Assembly: GCA_017454565.1 (NCBI GenBank) | Contig: JAFTCS010000268.1 | Span: 1 to 6,904, forward strand | Reading direction: 5' to 3' | Source: Clostridia bacterium | GTDB taxonomy: Bacteria > Bacillota > Clostridia > Oscillospirales > Acutalibacteraceae | Length of the DNA stretch: 6,904 nucleotides | In this document: positions 5,706-6,904 of the stretch, one piece after another | Layout: every line of letters begins with the position of its first letter | How positions within the stretch are numbered: the first letter of the stretch is position 1 | Notes under the pieces: model-generated | Databases searched by the model: none | What the model saw: only the letters and a program-made list of their open reading frames with translations | What the model was told of the DNA's origin: nothing | Program-made: the position numbers and the translations under genes

Positions 5706-6545
5706 ATGAAAAAAACAGTTTGTACACTGATAGCCGCATTGCTGCTGCTGACAGCCTCAGCCTGCGCCGGAAAAGAAAGCAAAAACACTTCTGCAAACAG
5801 CATCAGCACAGCGTCTCAGACGGAAATGATCTCTGACGCAGAGAGCAGCGCTTTCAGCAGTGCGGATGAAAACCCATTATCAAGCAAAACAAGTCACCCC
5901 GATATTGAGGAAGCCACCTTTAATTCCACAAAGGATTACAGCGATACCGTTACCGCCAGATTTCTTGATGTAAACAAGTTTTCCGACAAGACCAAGAGCA
6001 ATGTTATCGATGTGCTGAACGGCGACACGCTGACGCTTGACTCAGAAGGAAAGTTTTCCATAGCCAAAGGTCTTACCATGAACTTTACTGCCGCTGTCAG
6101 CAAGGACGGCACTAATACTTCGTTCAGCATGGACATTGCCGGTCAGAGCATAAGGGTTATCCGAAACGAAAGCGGCACCTATGTGCTTGACGAAAACACA
6201 AAAACCGCAAAGCTCAGCAAATCTCAGGACACAAACGAAAAAGAGAGCGCTTTCTATTCCAATCCGGCATCGGGTAAGGTAGTTTCGTTCATTTCAGGAA
6301 TATTCGGCAGTGACCCTCTCACCTACGTTAAAACCAGCGCCGAGGTTTACGAGGGCGAGTCCCTTACCTGTGAGGAATATGCCGTCGGCAAAACCGCCAT
6401 AAAGATCTACTACGATGGCAGCACCATAAGATATGCGACCGTTGACAAGGACGGCGCTGTTTCTTCTGTAAAGATCAACAAGCTTACATCCGTTCCCGAT
6501 CCAGAGAGCTTCAAACTGCCCGACGGATACACTGTTGAAGAGTAA
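5706..6545 (+). CDS. Secreted lipoprotein, possibly LolA/LppX-like fold, function unknown
   Basis: A 279-residue exported lipoprotein. Lys-Lys at residues 2-3, a hydrophobic stretch 7-16 and the lipobox-like ASAC ending at Cys20 indicate lipoprotein signal peptidase processing and attachment to the outer face of the membrane. Residues 21-75 are rich in Ser, Thr, Asn and acidic residues, a flexible tether typical of Gram-positive lipoproteins. Residues 77-279 look like one all-beta-rich domain: alternating strands such as FSMDIAGQSIRVIR and GTYVLDENTKTAKL, a long middle helix near 186-200, then paired strands (EEYAVGKTAIKIYYDG, IRYATVDKDG) and a C-terminal LPDGY. This pattern recalls LolA/LppX-type lipid-binding lipoproteins found in clostridia, but that is a judgement by eye and no specific family is claimed. 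The gene has its own promoter and terminator and no partner gene. The start is set by AAGGAG seven bases upstream. Confidence 0.88.
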   Translation: MKKTVCTLIAALLLLTASACAGKESKNTSANSISTASQTEMISDAESSAFSSADENPLSSKTSHPDIEEATFNSTKDYSDTVTARFLDVNKFSDKTKSNVIDVLNGDTLTLDSEGKFSIAKGLTMNFTAAVSKDGTNTSFSMDIAGQSIRVIRNESGTYVLDENTKTAKLSKSQDTNEKESAFYSNPASGKVVSFISGIFGSDPLTYVKTSAEVYEGESLTCEEYAVGKTAIKIYYDGSTIRYATVDKDGAVSSVKINKLTSVPDPESFKLPDGYTVEE

Positions 6546-6556
6546 TAACAAACAGC

Positions 6557-6602
6557 AAAAAACAGGTCTCCTTTACCGTTATCGTAAAGGGACCTGTTTT
6601 TT
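6557..6602. terminator. Bidirectional terminator shared by the lipoprotein and vanZ-like genes
   Basis: A 13-bp stem (CAGGTC plus CCTTTAC at 6563-6576, paired with GTAAAGG plus GACCTG at 6584-6596) has one bulged T at 6569 and a 7-base loop. Six A residues precede it and six T residues follow, so each strand sees a GC-containing hairpin followed by a T-tract. It ends the plus-strand lipoprotein transcript 12 bases after its stop codon. It can also end the minus-strand vanZ-like transcript, whose stop codon lies in the loop. Confidence 0.92.
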
Positions 6603-6904
6603 ATTATATTTCTGTGAAAGACGCTTGTATAGATAGTATATTCCGTATCCAATTGCAGCTCCTGCCGTGTTGAGTATAAGGTCGTCCACATCACTTGTTC
6701 TTGGAAGAGGAAGCTGTACGGTCTCGATTATGAGCGAGATGAAAAATCCTCTCAATACAGTCTGAGAAAAATTCGTTTTGAAAAGTGCCGGTATAAAAAT
6801 TCCTACGGGAATGAAAATGCCGATATTTCCGAAAACATTAAAAATCATTCCTCTTAATGTAAAAACACTTATATCAGCTTCAACGATCTGCTTGATAATA
6901 ATAT
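6579..6904 (-). CDS. VanZ family membrane protein, C-terminal 107 residues (5' end outside window)
   Basis: An integral membrane protein of the VanZ-like family. VanZ itself gives low-level teicoplanin resistance in enterococci; the role of the many stand-alone homologues is mostly unknown, and nothing here links this one to glycopeptide resistance. Reading is open from the right edge, through residues such as KQIVEADISVFTLRG, to the stop at 6581-6579, so the internal Met at 6848 is probably not the start. Visible residues (numbered from the edge) show the family signature: FNVFGNIGIFIPVG at 21-34, then SLIIETVQ with Glu60 and Gln63, Arg68, Asp71/73/74, Asn78 and a Gly-rich end (NTAGAAIGYG). 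Three hydrophobic segments at about 20-40, 49-66 and 74-93 are probable membrane helices, followed by a basic tail. The last seven residues are encoded within the shared terminator. Family length is usually about 150-200 aa, so roughly a third or more is missing. Confidence 0.88.
   Translation of the reverse strand, partial: IIIKQIVEADISVFTLRGMIFNVFGNIGIFIPVGIFIPALFKTNFSQTVLRGFFISLIIETVQLPLPRTSDVDDLILNTAGAAIGYGIYYLYKRLSQKYNKKQVPLR

Noticed and set aside
6579..6848. Complete 89-residue vanZ-like gene starting at Met 6848
   Set aside because: The frame stays open to the window edge and the upstream residues fit VanZ proteins; there is no good ribosome binding site, so the gene is partial rather than short.

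Overview
The window looks like chromosomal DNA from a low-to-mid GC Bacillota, most likely a clostridial gut or rumen species of the Ruminococcus/Oscillospiraceae kind. The reasons are a T-box leader in front of alaS, an ATP-type phosphoenolpyruvate carboxykinase, strong GGAGG-like ribosome binding sites, a Ser/Thr-rich lipoprotein, and a secreted protein built from triple-tyrosine-like repeats. The genus is an inference from gene content and style; no rRNA or other marker is present.

Layout, left to right. Positions 1-858 (minus) are the N-terminal half of pckA, cut by the window edge, with a clear promoter at 942-971. Positions 1078-2418 (minus) encode a secreted protein of about 446 aa with two different domain types, each duplicated; it ends in a nested-hairpin terminator. 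Positions 2593-5223 (minus) are a complete alaS of 876 aa, with a hairpin terminator at 2494-2537 and a T-box riboswitch leader behind a consensus promoter (5500-5527). Positions 5706-6545 (plus) encode a lipoprotein transcribed divergently from alaS. Positions 6579-6904 (minus) are the C-terminal part of a VanZ-family membrane protein, cut by the right edge. It converges on the lipoprotein gene and shares a bidirectional terminator with it.

Every gene appears to be its own transcription unit with its own promoter and/or terminator, so this is not an operon and there is no evidence that the genes act together. pckA serves central carbon metabolism (oxaloacetate/phosphoenolpyruvate interconversion). 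alaS serves translation and is controlled by uncharged tRNA-Ala. The two exported proteins and the VanZ-like protein act at the envelope or outside the cell.

I see no mobile element, CRISPR array, tRNA or rRNA, and no convincing new multi-gene system. The parts most worth a second look are the AABB secreted protein with its probable TTG start and palindromic promoter region, and the vanZ-like gene whose stop codon lies in the loop of the shared terminator.
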